A stretch of 64,000 nt of DNA from Fragum whitleyi (GCA_948146395.1 OX411552.1:11447957-11511956), one strand, 5' to 3'; numbered from the stretch's first letter, positions 44,058 to 56,302 are shown. Notes: a model not told the origin generated them from the letters alone. Program-made: numbers and translations.

Positions 44058-44499
44058 TTGCTAATTAAGCCAACAAACAGGTGTTTCCAGCGGATACTCC
44101 ATTTTCTTAGATAGAAAAAAACAAATTTTAATGAAGATCAACGCGGAGCATTTAACGATCTGAGAATTTACCCCCTACGTTGTTTTCAAGAATAAACCTT
44201 GTTATTTATAACTTTATAGCACTCTAAGACTATATATGGTAACACGTCCCAGACAAATTAAATCTTTCATACAAAATCCCTTTATCCCCAAAAAAGATAG
44301 AAAGCATAATTGTGAGTAAGAACAAAGCAAACCCTGCATTTTTCTTTTGCCATCCCCAAAAAGGCCTATGTGACTTGTCAATATATAAATTTGTTTGTTA
44401 GTTTGAATGAAGTATAGTGTCGCTTTTAACATTTTTTTAATTATATTGCGGAGCCTGGGGCAATTAACAATGGCTTCCTAATATTTCTCGCACCAGTAC
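44058..44499. other. No recognisable feature
   Basis: Nothing supportable between two family A copies. Confidence 0.35.
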
Positions 44500-44915
44500 T
44501 ACAGTTGAGAACATCGTGAATTTGACATGGTGAATGATATTGGAATGAAATCGAATGAGTGTGCGGAGCGAGTTTTGGGTAAAATAAAATTGAGGCAATC
44601 CAATATAGCTTATTTTGTTCCAGATGAACAAAATTAGCTCTATTCATTACCTCCCCTTAATGAAATAAGTTCTTAAAATTGCTTTTTGTGTCTTTACGAA
44701 CCAATAACACGCTTCCAAAATTTCAAAAATGCAATGAAATCATGGATTTTTTCTACCATTTTTTTAGATTTAGCTGTTGAACTAGTTTTTTAGTAATTTT
44801 AGGACGCTTTTGAATTGTTTGAGTGAGTGTTCGGAATAAATGATTGACGCTGAGTGAGCGATTTAGAATGGTTGAGATTGAGATGAATGTCAATTTCATG
44901 ATGTTACTTATTGTA
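44500..44915 (+). mobile_element. Family A MITE, full length
   Basis: TA CAGTTGAGAACATCGTG at the left; right TTCATGATGTTACTTATTGTA, mutated at the terminal CAGTTA. Confidence 0.85.
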
Positions 44916-45295
44916 TATACACAAAAATGCATTAAGATTTACATGGAATTCCAAGATATTACACATGAAACAATGATATTTCAAAGAGTTGAGTTGGTCA
45001 GCTTTTTTGTACTATTTTTAGAAAAAACAGCGGAGACCTTATCGATAATTTACAGCAATTACTATAGCGACAATCCGTCAAATCAATGCAGAAAACATAT
45101 GATTCAGGTATCACGTCATTGGGAATTGTCAGTGTTTCAAAATACAATCGTTTTGTAGTACGAGATTTACGCATTATTGTCAAACAATGACGTGTGACGA
45201 ATTCTAATATAAAAATGCTTTTGTTTTGACAACAAACCAAATAAATATTAGGTCACTCATTACATAATTGAAATGCATAATTATAGTTTCTTTTA

Positions 45296-45687
45296 TACAG
45301 TAAAAAACATCGTGAAATTGACAAGATAAAAGAGTTTAGAATGATTTTGGAATGCAATTGAATGATTGCGATGAGTGAGTTTTGAGTAAAATTTAAGGTG
45401 GGTAATCCAATATCGCTAATTTTGTTCTGGATCGACAAAATTAGCGACATTTATTAACTCAAGATATAAAGATATCCATGCAAGTTCTAAGAATAGTTCC
45501 CTGTTATTTCAAAAACAAATCAGTGAAAAAAGCTAAATTCATTTTGAATGTAGTTGTTGATCTAATCTTTTTAAGTCATTTTTGAATGGTTTGTTGAGTG
45601 TTTGAAATGAACGATTGGAGCGCTGGGCGAATGAATTTGAATGGTTTTGATGGTCGGAATGATTGTCAATTTCATTATGTAATTACA
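45296..45687 (+). mobile_element. Family A MITE, right end eroded
   Basis: TA CAGTAAAAAACATCGTG at the left; right TCAATTTCATTATGTAATTAC. The segment after the palindrome is shortened. Confidence 0.82.
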
Positions 45688-46516
45688 GGCCATTTGTTTA
45701 TGACATTTTAAAACGGATACCGAATACAAAGTTCCTTTTGGAATAAGAAAATTAGAACGTTTAATGTCCTTGGTAGGAAAATATTTGAGCCGATATTCAG
45801 AAAAACCTGCATAAATACCAATAAAACTGATAAAAGTCTTACATTTTAGCTCTAAAAATCCCATATAGGCCCTATTTTTCGTAAAAACTGGACAATTATG
45901 TCATTTCTAACAAAAAAATGATCCACGATCTCTTTCTGCGGGAAACCATCTTCCTACAGACACGAAATTTATGCATCGAATTCATTTAAGCGAAAAAAAA
46001 CATAGATGAATAAAAAAGAGGAATTGCTTGTTTCTTCTCAGGCAATGTCTTTTCAATGTAAGTGCAAATCGAATGGTTAAAAATCTTTGAATTCGGTTTT
46101 GTCTATTTTTTTCTGTTTTGTATAATTTAGGTAAGACACCTTAAGTTACCCAGTGACGTCATGTGGTTATGAGGTTTCGGTAACGCACCGACGAAAAGTA
46201 AAAAAAATACAAATACAAGAATTTAAACAGGCATCCTTATGTGAAAAATGTGTCGTCGTTGGACGAGTGAGTGTCGTAAATGCAGCTTTAACAAGTTTGT
46301 ACCATGCATTAAAAAAAAGAAGCACTGTGATGTACAAAAACTCAACTATTAAGTCATGCATATTCTTGTTTGTGTACCATTTTTTTTGTTTGTTTGTATG
46401 TTGTTTGTATGCTCTTTGTATTGTCTATGTCTACCTTGTCCTTGTTTAAATGTGTTTATTTGTTGCTAATCTCCGCGTAGTCGGGGGAATTATAATAAAT
46501 GAATGAATGAATAAAT
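45688..46516. other. No recognisable gene; possible LINE 3' tail
   Basis: 46365-46515 is T/G-rich and ends ATAATAAATGAATGAATGAA, which resembles a LINE 3' end with a (TGAA)n tail on + leading into the (TTA)n tract. No RT remains nearby. Confidence 0.3.
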
Positions 46517-46696
<180 letters not shown>

Positions 46697-46740
46697 AGGA
46701 AATCTTTATCTAAAGAAGGCATCGGGCTAATACGTGTATG

Positions 46741-46835
46741 ATATTATATCCCGCTTTGCACTTGCAGTTGCGTGGAAAGCAGGGTATAATTTGCAAACAG
46801 TTTGCACCATTAAAGCACCCTGAAAGTAGGGCTGG
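46741..46835. repeat. Family E hairpin, left arm missing
   Basis: CCCGCTTTGCACTTGCAG, AGCAGGGTATAATTTGCAAA, CAGTTTGCACC and CCTGAAAGTAGGGCTGG. Confidence 0.6.
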
Positions 46836-47237
46836 TTATTTTGGGAACTGTGTAGAAACAAGCAAGATGGCGGACATTAACAACAATGATTGAAAGTATT
46901 GTGAAACGCTATTGACCTGTCGATCATTTGACATTCCTGTTGACCTTTATTAATATTCGGAACCCACCTCCTTACATAGATTAAAACTACGCGAATATCA
47001 TAGTCAAGTGACAAAATATATCCTGTCGTTATGAGTGTTTCGATTTAGTTACAGGTATAAGGTCGGAGTCTTCCAAAGCAGAGGTCCAACGATCGAACCT
47101 CCCTCTCGCATTATTTTTCTGAACGATGTTATTTTTAGGTTAGATAATTAGGAGGGTGATCCGTTAGATATTCTGCATCAATTGAACTTCTATTTGTCAG
47201 TGGTCTACTAACAACATACAAGTGGTTTCTACAAAAG

Positions 47238-47575
47238 AATAGCGAGAGCATATTTACTTGAACCTGGCCTTTAAGCTGAATAAATAATTAGGCTCGTGAA
47301 AACAATGCCGAAGATACTTCGGCATGTGACGATCAAGCATCGACATTTAGTTATATTGTAAAAATTACAGGTATGCAAGGACATAAAAAGTTTACCGGTG
47401 TTTACAGAGCACCTAGAAATGGAGTAGACCATTCAATTTAAAAAAAAATGTTCATGCTTGTGTGCGACTGTGGGGGCGGGGATTTCATTTTATTTTCAGT
47501 CAAAAACATAAAATGCATTTAAATACATTACAAAATGAATTTTTCCACCCGCATCTAAGGATTATTAAATAGGAG
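47238..47575 (+). repeat. Dispersed repeat, copy 2 of 2
   Basis: GAACCTGGCCTTTAAGCTGA, GAAGATACTTCGGCATGTGA and CGATCAAGCATCGACATTTA correspond to 29697-30010. Confidence 0.65.
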
Positions 47576-48490
47576 ACTCAATTTGTGTACTGATTCACTA
47601 ATTCAAGAATGTGTCCAAATATCACCGCTACAGTAAAAAGCATAGGCGATGTAATAACATATAATGATAATTTTAGATCTAATATATAATAACGGAGCTA
47701 ACACGTGAACTACAACTTTACGATTGAATTTTGCACGTTATTCGTGTTTTGTCGAAGGGAAACGACCGATTTTTAATTAATTCAAATCACAAAGGCTAGG
47801 TTCAGGTCAATATGTTTCCACTATAAAGGATACACATTTCTCTTTCCTTGATCTCCATATATTTCTGATGGTCTTTTAAGAGAAATGGAATTAGAAAATA
47901 GGATAGATACACATGTATACCGTGATGGTAATTAACAGAAGTTACGACAAGCCATATAGCGAAGAATAATAGCATAAGCATTTTGTGTCATGAACGAAAG
48001 AAGATAATTCAATTCAGTCGCTTTGATGCTGAGAAAGAAAAAAAGGTTAAGTTGATGTTCAAATACCTCTGGACTCGCATGAATAGGTGGCAACAGCTTA
48101 ATATTTCCATGGAAATTAAAGGATGGAGAGATTCCATAAAGAAAAAAAAACATGTTAACACAAATTATTATAGTCAAGAAATTAAAGAGACAATCATTGT
48201 CACAAGCAACTATCACTGTATTAATAAAATCAAAGATGAACAAGAAGAAAAATAAATTTACTGCATCCAACTCGAACTGGATCTGTAAGTTACATGGCAC
48301 TTCTTGACGGACGGTCTAGACCACTGCGCAAAGGATCCAATTACAACATTTGCAGTATATTTTTTTATCATTTTTACGATCTCGTGGGTATTACCGAAAA
48401 TCTACGAAAGACAATGAAATACAGGTCAACTATGATTTTCAATACATTTTCGACTTCAAAAATACAAAAATATCAATATTGGTGTTCAGA
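47576..48490. other. No recognisable gene
   Basis: Two overlapping chance frames on opposite strands (47932-48300) lack any domain and look like AT-rich sequence. Confidence 0.35.
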
Positions 48491-48729
48491 GGCCCGTTTA
48501 ATTAAACTTCTTACCAAAAAAGTAATCGTCAGTCAATATCACAAATCGTACCTGGTGTTTTCATTCATTGTTTGGTTCTGCCTGGCAATATTTCATTGGA
48601 ATCGTCTTAAGTAGACGATTCCAATGAGATGATGCATGCAGAATTCCATGTTTAGTAAATAATCTAGTAGCAACTTTAAATTTTGACTTACGCAAAAAGT
48701 GATCGAAAGATGTTTAGTAAAACGGGTCC
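48491..48729. mobile_element. Family D palindromic MITE, near-symmetric copy
   Basis: Ends GGCCCGTTTAATTAAAC and GTTTAGTAAAACGGGTCC. The centre TCATTGGAATCGTCT-TAAG-TAGACGATTCCAATGA (48593-48627) is a perfect stem, and both arms carry versions of the same roughly 115-bp sequence. The whole 239 bp is therefore one long inverted repeat. Confidence 0.75.
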
Positions 48730-49736
48730 AAGTATCATACATTGTAGCCAACATAAAATGTTGGATTTTATCTGTGTCTTCTTGAAGCGCTATTAACAGA
48801 GATAGGATTCAAATGATAGATTTTGATGATTTATGAAACAGTCAATTCCAAGTCATGACCCGATAAATCTTTGCCGATCTTTGGATTCATAACAAAAAAA
48901 AAAAGAAAAGAAAAACACTAATGCCCAAACCAACATACACCGAAAAACACACACTGAAAAGGTTTGTGTATTTTTAATTTTTATATAAATGTCCAGTCCA
49001 GTCCAGTGTAGAAACATGAAGGGTCCTTTTTTAAAGCAACAGTGTAGACATAGATGCTTAGGGTGACAAGTGTAGACACACGTTTTAGCAACTGTGTAGA
49101 CACATGATTTGGAAACGTATAGATCAAGCACGCTGTTCCTTATACTGACTTTGTATCTTGTTTTCAAAAGTAAAGCAAAGCAAAGCTGGGTATCTTTACC
49201 AAAACGTTTCTCTCACGTTTCCATTCTGAACAGGACATTATCTTGCGAAACGCTATGGTCCATGATAGTAAAGGCTGCAATTTTGAAATGAAGAAATAAC
49301 TATTTTATTCTCAAAGAGAGAAAAAGTGGTCACGTGGAAGTAATTGTAAATATACTAAGAACTAGCTTTCCGTCTTTTGTTTAACTCAAACTTAATTTAG
49401 CCTTAAAAGGTAATAGCAAAGCTCTACTCTCAGTGGAATGATTCAGACGCTTTCTCCGATATTACCGAGAAATCACAGTCATCGAAGCGCTGTGTCGCGG
49501 CAATCTGTTGCGATTTCTAAATATAAACTGAAAAGAACGTGTGACGTTCGCTAATGAACACCAATGTAAAACCGGAGAGCACAGTGGATTGAAATCAGTT
49601 AACGATTTGTCACAACGCACTGCTTTTATTGACTAAGTAGGGGATTCCTGAGAACCTTTATTGAAAGTGTCTTATTCTCTGTGGGTGTAATTAATACGGG
49701 CTGTTGTTCAGACGTAACCTCTCTCCTTATTTGTAG
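48730..49736. other. Upstream region of the RGK gene; no promoter element I can name
   Basis: GTGTAGACACA-like words recur at 49007-49105. A pyrimidine tract ending TTATTTGTAG at 49727-49736 could be a splice acceptor for a 5' UTR exon. No clear TATA box is placed. Confidence 0.35.
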
Positions 49737-49815
49737 ACTGTAAGACAGATTTCTGATAGATTCTGAAATTGAGCCGAGACAGACGGAGTTTTATTGCTTC
49801 TGTGTTCCCGAAATA
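49737..49815 (+). other. Probable 5' UTR of the RGK gene
   Basis: It lies between a good acceptor-like site (CTCTCCTTATTTGTAG) and the first ATG. An upstream non-coding exon is therefore possible, but no cDNA evidence is available from sequence alone. Confidence 0.4.
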
Positions 49816-50548
49816 ATGGAGTTAGCCGAGCTTTGTAAAATCTCGGACAAAATCGCCATGGGTGATAAAAGTTCAGGGCAGCAAGCTGACATGTCTGTCC
49901 GTCCGAAAGTTGTTCTAGACCGAAAGTCGGGATCTTATTCTCGGTCGATTCGCTGTAAGAAGAATAAGCGTATTCAACGGAGTCGGAGTAAAAGTTTACC
50001 AGCATTGCCTACTTTACCGCCAACACCTTTCACCGAGCTGGACTTCCGGGGTAACATATCTGACAATAACCTAGAAGACATCCAAGAAAGCGTTGAAAAC
50101 AACGACAGTGTGTTAGTCCGCCATTTCAGCACAACGGTTAAAGGACTTGTTAACAAGGGAGATTTACGTAAAGACAATCGCCGTGATAGTGGTGCGTCGG
50201 CGATAAGTTTACGACGAGAGAGTGTCGTGTCGTTAGCCGGATCTAACGTCGTTCACGCTGCACAACGCCGGGAAAGTGCCGTGAATGAGTACATGTCACG
50301 GCGTCATAGTTCTGCTGCCAGCATGTACTGTACACCGGTACGGCGGACTAGCTGTATGACTCCCCGTGAATATAATAAACTGAATGTGAAATACCCGCAT
50401 ATCAAGGCTAGCTCCCAGGACTCCATCCTTGATGAGAATCCACAAGAATACCACGTGCTAGTTCTTGGTAATGGTGGGGTGGGTAAATCAGCAATTATCA
50501 ATCAATTTACGACGTCCGAATTTCTAGGAACTTCTGATATCCAGACAG
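49816..50548 (+). CDS. RGK-family small GTPase, exon 1 (N-terminus and P-loop)
   Basis: Encodes residues 1-244 plus one base; the donor is CAG|GTAAATA at 50549. The P-loop is VLVLGNGGVGKSAIINQF (G1 at residues 218-225), followed by TSEFLGTSDIQT. The long basic, Ser-rich N-terminus before a Ras-like G domain is the hallmark of RGK proteins (Rad, Gem, Rem, Rgk), which inhibit voltage-gated calcium channels and affect the cytoskeleton. Visible regulatory sites are RSKSLP (57-62), a mode-1-like 14-3-3 motif, and five RRxS motifs: RRDS (122-125), RRES (133-136), RRES (151-154), RRHS (162-165) and RRTS (176-179). A second ATG at 49858 (residue 15) has the stronger context, GCCATGG, and may be the real start. 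Family is confident; the paralogue is not. Confidence 0.88.
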
Positions 50549-51776
50549 GTAAATATATTTTTTTCTTAAGTTATCTATTACTTCCGTTATTTATGATTCA
50601 AACAACTCACTCTTATAGGGTAGTCAACCAGTAGTCATTCGCAAGCGTCAGAATATTTTTTTTCTTACACGTCCATTCATCACAGATGTTAACCCCTTGA
50701 CACTCGCTAGTTTAAGAAACGTAGAAAGCGTAAATGTAATCATTATCTTGATTAAAATCATAACAAAAGAAAATGTGACTCTCAAATTCGGTGTACTTTT
50801 AAACATGTGTTAAGCATTTGTAAACCACCGTTTTAATGTCGAAGTTGAATTGCATTATAATTTAATAGTAAATACTCAGATCAATTCATAGTAAAAAATA
50901 GTTGTTTCATCGACGGAACCCACGATATACATGTATCACAAATACTCAGTATTCAAGTAAAAAAGGATTTGAATGATAATAATATGCAAGTTTATATTTG
51001 ATTAATTATAATCTATAGCAAGCAACTCCTCAAATAATTCTCTGAACACTGCATGACAAAATGAGAAAGGTTGTTAGACGCTGTTGCATGCGTGGTCAAG
51101 CTGGCATCAATTTATAATTCTTGTTACATAGACGTACATTTATAGAAAAGTACGATTCTCGTATCAATGATTGATAAAACGATATCATCAAAACAAAATA
51201 TGCAGTTCTAAACGCATTTTAAGGTCGAATGAAAGTTTAATGATTTATTTTTTTTACAAAAAGTACTTACTTATAAAGTATTAATAAAAACAAACTTCGG
51301 CAACAATACCAGCATTATATAATATACTCTAGTAATATATGTCAAGATTTGTCTCTTTTCTTGCACTGCACCTCTTAAAATAGGGGAGTTCTGCACTGTC
51401 TATCAAAATAAGAGATTAAATCAAGCATTTAGCTCATTTTTGTTTGAGAAGGGTCAATATCATGGAATATCGCTTGCTTAATGAGAAATTATTATAAGCG
51501 GGACATTTGTCCTTCCAAAGTCAGAATTCTGTCATAGAAAAATATGATTTTCTCATTTCATGTAATTCTCTAGGGAAACGTAAACATATCAATAGTCCGA
51601 GAAATGTGCTGGATTGATATGAAATATTCTTTGTAATTAATTCTCAAAGGACAGCTTTTGTATGCCGATATTCTCTGACCTTGGTTGGTTCGGTTGGAAT
51701 CGTAACATACATATATAAATAAGTGTCAGTGCGAAACTGTTGTAAAAGCCTTTAAACATACATGCATTTACCGTTT

Positions 51777-52041
51777 TACAGTTAATAACATCGTGGAATC
51801 GACAACGTGAGTGATATTGGAATGATCTAAGAATGAAAAATGAATGATCGAAAGGAGTGAGTTTTGAATGAAATTTGGGAAAGGTAATCTAATATAGCTT
51901 TGATAGATTTGAATTAAATGTTAGTCGAATTGAACAATTTTGGAGCGTTTTTGGGTGATTGGAGTGAGTGTTTTGAATGCATTGAATGGAGCGCTGAGCG
52001 AATGGTAAAGCATGGTTTTGATCGAGGTGAATGTCAATTTC
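51777..52041 (+). mobile_element. Family A MITE with internal deletion (intronic)
   Basis: TA CAGTTAATAACATCGTGG at the left. Only the left arm of the palindrome remains (GGTAATCTAATATAGCTTTG). The right half ends at GAATGTCAATTTCTATC without the terminal bases. Confidence 0.8.
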
Positions 52042-52119
52042 TATCAGGCTCGGAGCCCAGGCGTAAAGTATTACGGAAAGAACCGACTGGGTAACCGAGG
52101 ATTGTCTTTTCATGATGTA

Positions 52120-52551
52120 ACAGTTAGAAACATCGTGAAATTGACAAGTTGGATAATTTTGGAATAAAATTGCCTGACTTAGTGGATCGAGTTTTGAGTG
52201 AATTTAAAGGGAGGTAATCGATATCGCTAATTTTGTTCCGGATGAACAAAATTAGCGATATTTATTACCCCCCTTTAATGAAAATATGCATACAGGCTCT
52301 ATGAATAACACATTGTTCTCCAAAAACCAATTAAACGCTTACAATTCCAATTATGTCCACTAAAGCGCGATAATTTTCTCTTTATATTTTTATTTTGAAT
52401 GAAGATGTTGTTTACATCTTTTTTAGTCATTTTGGAGAGTTTTTTTAGTGGTTTGAGTGAGTGTTTGAAACGAATAAATGGAGCGATAAGTAAGTTATTT
52501 AGAATGGTTTTGATTGAGATGAATGTCAATTTCACAATGTCCCTAGCTGTA
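52120..52551 (+). mobile_element. Family A MITE, full length (intronic)
   Basis: ACAGTTAGAAACATCGTG at the left and TTCACAATGTCCCTAGCTGTA at the right. The central palindrome (52210-52270) is one of the best preserved: ATATCGCTAATTTTGTTC pairs with GAACAAAATTAGCGATAT. Confidence 0.88.
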
Positions 52552-52849
52552 CCAGGGATCATTTTTGGCGAGATCTGTGCAAATTCTCTCATTTTTCTGC
52601 CAGAAATCTCGTTTTAATTGGCTAAATGAGAGAAAAATCTCAGAGCAAAATATATTTCTAACGAAGGATTTGGTTCAATTTGCCATTGAAAACTGTGTAT
52701 TTCTCATAAGTTCCATCTGGATGAGATTTTTCCATTCTGAGCCAGAATTATCCCTGCTGTACTAACTCCTTACTGTACATTTTTGCGTAACGTGTCGCAA
52801 ATTAAGACTGTTTGAAATGTTACCTATATGTCTCCTTAATTTCTTACAG

Positions 52850-52932
52850 ATTCTGTGGGTGAAAAGACGAGTATTTCAGTGATTCTAAATAAAGAAGAAT
52901 CCGTGTTACATCTCTTAGAAAACAACGACATG
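52850..52932 (+). CDS. RGK-family small GTPase, exon 2
   Basis: 83 bases between TTCTTACAG and GTGAGTCC; with the leftover G of exon 1 it gives 28 codons ending in phase 0. It encodes DSVGEKTSISVILNKEESVL then HLLENNDM. This corresponds to the switch I / beta-2-beta-3 region of RGK proteins, where insect Rgk has a similar GEKTVSVLL and EES pattern. RGK G2 regions are known to be non-canonical. The exons for the DxWE-like switch II, NKxD and SA motifs were not found in the window. Confidence 0.8.
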
Positions 52933-53007
52933 GTGAGTCCACTTTTAACTTACTACAACCAAATAATCAAATTCTAAATAGATGGGATAAATCGTAGATC
53001 GCAGAAA

Positions 53008-53105
53008 GACGACCGAATTCGCCCTCCCCTCAAAGAATCATCATTACATCTCTTAGGACACAACGACATACAGTAGTTCATTGTACCTACAATAACCAAT
53101 TTAAT
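53008..53105 (+). pseudogene. Partial duplicate of exon 2 and its 3' intron flank
   Basis: TTACATCTCTTAG then ACACAACGACAT at 53045-53069 repeats the exon 2 string TTACATCTCTTAG then AAACAACGACAT. The match continues weakly into TACAATAACCAA (intron side of exon 2: TACTACAACCAA). The donor GTGAGT is replaced by CAGTAG and there is an indel upstream, so it looks like a dead exon copy. Confidence 0.6.
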
Positions 53106-53912
<807 letters not shown>

Positions 53913-54352
53913 CTCCCGAATGAAAACCGATCTAAATAACTCAAATTTTTCATTCGTAAAATAATATTCATTTATAAATTTGATAGAAAATACACTCCTC
54001 GTTTTATGATGTATGATAAGAACTATCATTAACACTTACTAAATTGATATTGAATTAATATCGTACATAAATAATACTTACATGTTTAGTAAGTATAAGT
54101 AATTCAATTTATGAAGCGGAACAAAAATAGAGACAAATCATTAGAACTGAATAGAAGGAAGGACATTACTAGAGAAAACACATCTTTCCTAAAATCTCAG
54201 ATAAATTAATGAACACTTATTGAGGATGGTAGGCCTACATAAACTCACTTGAAAACGAAACCTAATTGAAGTTTACTTGTTTTCTCCCTTGTAAGGTTAG
54301 ACCAAGCTTTAGTTCATAGTTTAAAGCTTTGGCTTTTGTTGTAAAAGAACTG

Positions 54353-54829
54353 CAGTTAGTAACGATGTTATATTGACATTCACCTCCATCACAACCATTC
54401 GAACATTCGAAATCGATCAAAACGATCAACATTTGAATGGAATTTATCAAATTATCGCACAATTATTTTGTGTGGTGTGGATTTCAAAGCATTTTATTGG
54501 TTTGATAAGAAAGACAATTTCGAAAGTATGTTTATTTATTAAAGGGATGTAATAACAATGCTGATGAGAGAGAGAGAGAATGAAAGAGAGAGGGGGAGAG
54601 AGGGAGGGAGAGAGAGAGAAAGAGAGTCAGAGAAGCAGGATCAGAGTCAGAAAGTCAGAGAGATTTAATTCGAATGTAATTTATGATCTTATGTTTTAGT
54701 TATTTGGGGTGTTTTTGAATGGCTAGAGTGAGTGTTTGGAAGAAAGAATGGAGCGATAAGTGAGCAATTTAGGATGGTTTTGATTTAGATGAATATCAAT
54801 TGCACGATTTTATCAACTGTACATGTATA
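54353..54829. mobile_element. Two family A ends facing each other around a GA tract
   Basis: 54353-54565 is a - orientation fragment (CAGTTAGTAACGATG, CACCTCCATCACAACCATTCG, with subfamily 2 words). 54661-54829 is a + orientation right half (GAGTGAGTGTTTGGAAG, GCACGATTTTATCAACTG). Both outer ends are therefore the same family A end. A GA-rich tract (54566-54660) lies between them. Confidence 0.6.
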
Positions 54830-54914
54830 ATTAGACTGTATTCCTTGTTATAAACTTCTAAAAACAGGGCCTGAATCCCAGGCTAATGTATAATGTTTTG
54901 GTAGTTTGCCGACG

Positions 54915-55692
54915 ATTTGCGATAAAGACCAGACACGAAGCTGTCGTTTGTGAGTGCGATTCGACTTTCATACGACAGAAAATGTCTTAAAATGTCTCAG
55001 AAAACACTCAACTGTGACATACAAAAGAGGCATTGTCCCTTTCTGTACAGTATCTTGCTTTCACATCAAATTCATTTTACATTTTGTTTGAGAAATTCTT
55101 GTGAAAAAGTATGAACCGGTTTGTTGAACCATTGCTGTTTGGTTTTGATAAATTCTAATAAAGCTTTTGCAAAATATACAATAAAAATGCAGTGATTCAG
55201 GCATATAGAAAATACTGACGATTTGTGATAAAGAACAGACACAAAGCTGTCGTTTGAGGATGATTCTCAACTTTCATACGACAGAAAATGTCTCAGAATG
55301 TCTCAGAAAACGCTCAATTGTGACATACAGAAATGACATTGTCTCTTTCTGAACAGTCCCTTGTTTTCACGTCAAAATCATTTAAGCCTGTGCGTGGCCA
55401 TAAGTGTAAATGGTCTTCAGTTACTTTAAGCCCTTTTCTATCTACTAAATACATAGTTAAGACTCTGGTCAGACTGTGCAGTTGCACAGGCTGGCCAGAG
55501 TCTTTGCATTTTGCATATTTGGAGTTGTTGGAAAATCTCACGCACAGGCTCATTTTATATTTGTTTGGGAAATTCTTGTGAAAAAAGTATTAAATTATAA
55601 TCATTGCTGTTTGGTTTTAATAAATTCTAACAAAGCTTTTGCAAAATATCCCATTAAAAAATGCAGTAATTTTAGACACATAGAAAATACTG
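54915..55692 (+). repeat. Local tandem duplication, two units
   Basis: Unit 1 (54915-55212) and unit 2 (55213-55692) share GACGATTTG.GATAAAGA.CAGACAC.AAGCTGTCGTTTG, CATACGACAGAAAATGTCT, GAGAAATTCTTGTG and TTGCTGTTTGGTTTT. Unit 2 is longer because the family G MITE is inserted in it. Confidence 0.8.
55385..55550. mobile_element. Family G MITE, intact, with empty site in the neighbouring unit
   Basis: Ends AGCCTGTGCGTG and CACGCACAGGCT are exact inverted repeats. An inner palindrome at 55459-55503 (AAGACTCTGGTCAGACTGTGCA / TGCACAGGCTGGCCAGAGTCTT, broken here at GT) forms a second stem. Unit 1 has TCATTTTACATTTTG where unit 2 has TCATTTA, the element, then CATTTTATATTTG, giving a target duplication of about 6-7 bp (CATTT.A). 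Confidence 0.8.
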
Positions 55693-56302
55693 TGCACAAG
55701 TTTTTGAAAGCAATAAACGCTTAAGCTGTTTTGTGAATTTCAGTAACAAAGAAGATAATTGAATCAGCGACATTTCCAACAATTTGACATGAGCGATAGG
55801 TGCAAACAATCAGCTGCTTTGGCAACCACAAAATGCGATAAGAACAAGGCCTAACTGTCGAAATGTATACTTTGATACCGTATCTATTTACAAAGTGCAG
55901 AGTCTTTGCTTTGCGCACCATTCGAGGCGTCAGTGCAACACTTTTGTAGGTTCCTATGAATTAATAGACACTTGCAATAGTGTTGCACTAATCCCTTGAT
56001 TTGAAACTGTTGTAAATCCTACGCACGGGCTCAATTTTCGGTGCATTTAATTTATCGACAAAGGCATGAAAACTCTGTATGTGAACTAATTTAAGAAATT
56101 GAATCAATAAATTGATTTAAAACGAAAGATTTCCCATTAACAATTCTTTCTTTTGTTCCTTAAATTGCTGAGACATTGATTTGCCAATTTGTAAGGAATA
56201 GTTGTTGGATTCCAATTAATTTTATTGAGAAAGAAAGAACATAACGAACACCATTTCAAAGATGAAAGAACAATTTATTTTTTCTAATACGGGTTGCATC
56301 AT
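55693..56302. other. Family G remnant and unassigned sequence
   Basis: GCAGAGTCTTTGCTTTGCGCACC near 55898 and CCTACGCACGGGCTCAATTT near 56017 are remnants of a family G copy. Nothing else is recognised. Confidence 0.45.

Larger units (their letters stand above)
50549..52849 (+). other. RGK gene intron 1
   Basis: GTAAATAT donor and TTAATTTCTTACAG acceptor (52836-52849). It holds two family A MITEs and otherwise AT-rich sequence without ORFs. Joining exons 1 and 2 keeps the frame (phase 1). Confidence 0.8.

Noticed and set aside
46365..46515. LINE 3' end with (TGAA)n tail
   Set aside because: Suggestive only; no reverse transcriptase or target duplication nearby, so kept as a remark rather than a separate element.
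47030..47105. tRNA-like segment with GGTTCGATCG on the - strand
   Set aside because: No A box or cloverleaf could be placed.
47932..48300. 122-codon F/L/I-rich frame on - overlapping a 90-codon K-rich frame on +
   Set aside because: Complementary composition artefacts in AT-rich sequence; no splice signals or domains.
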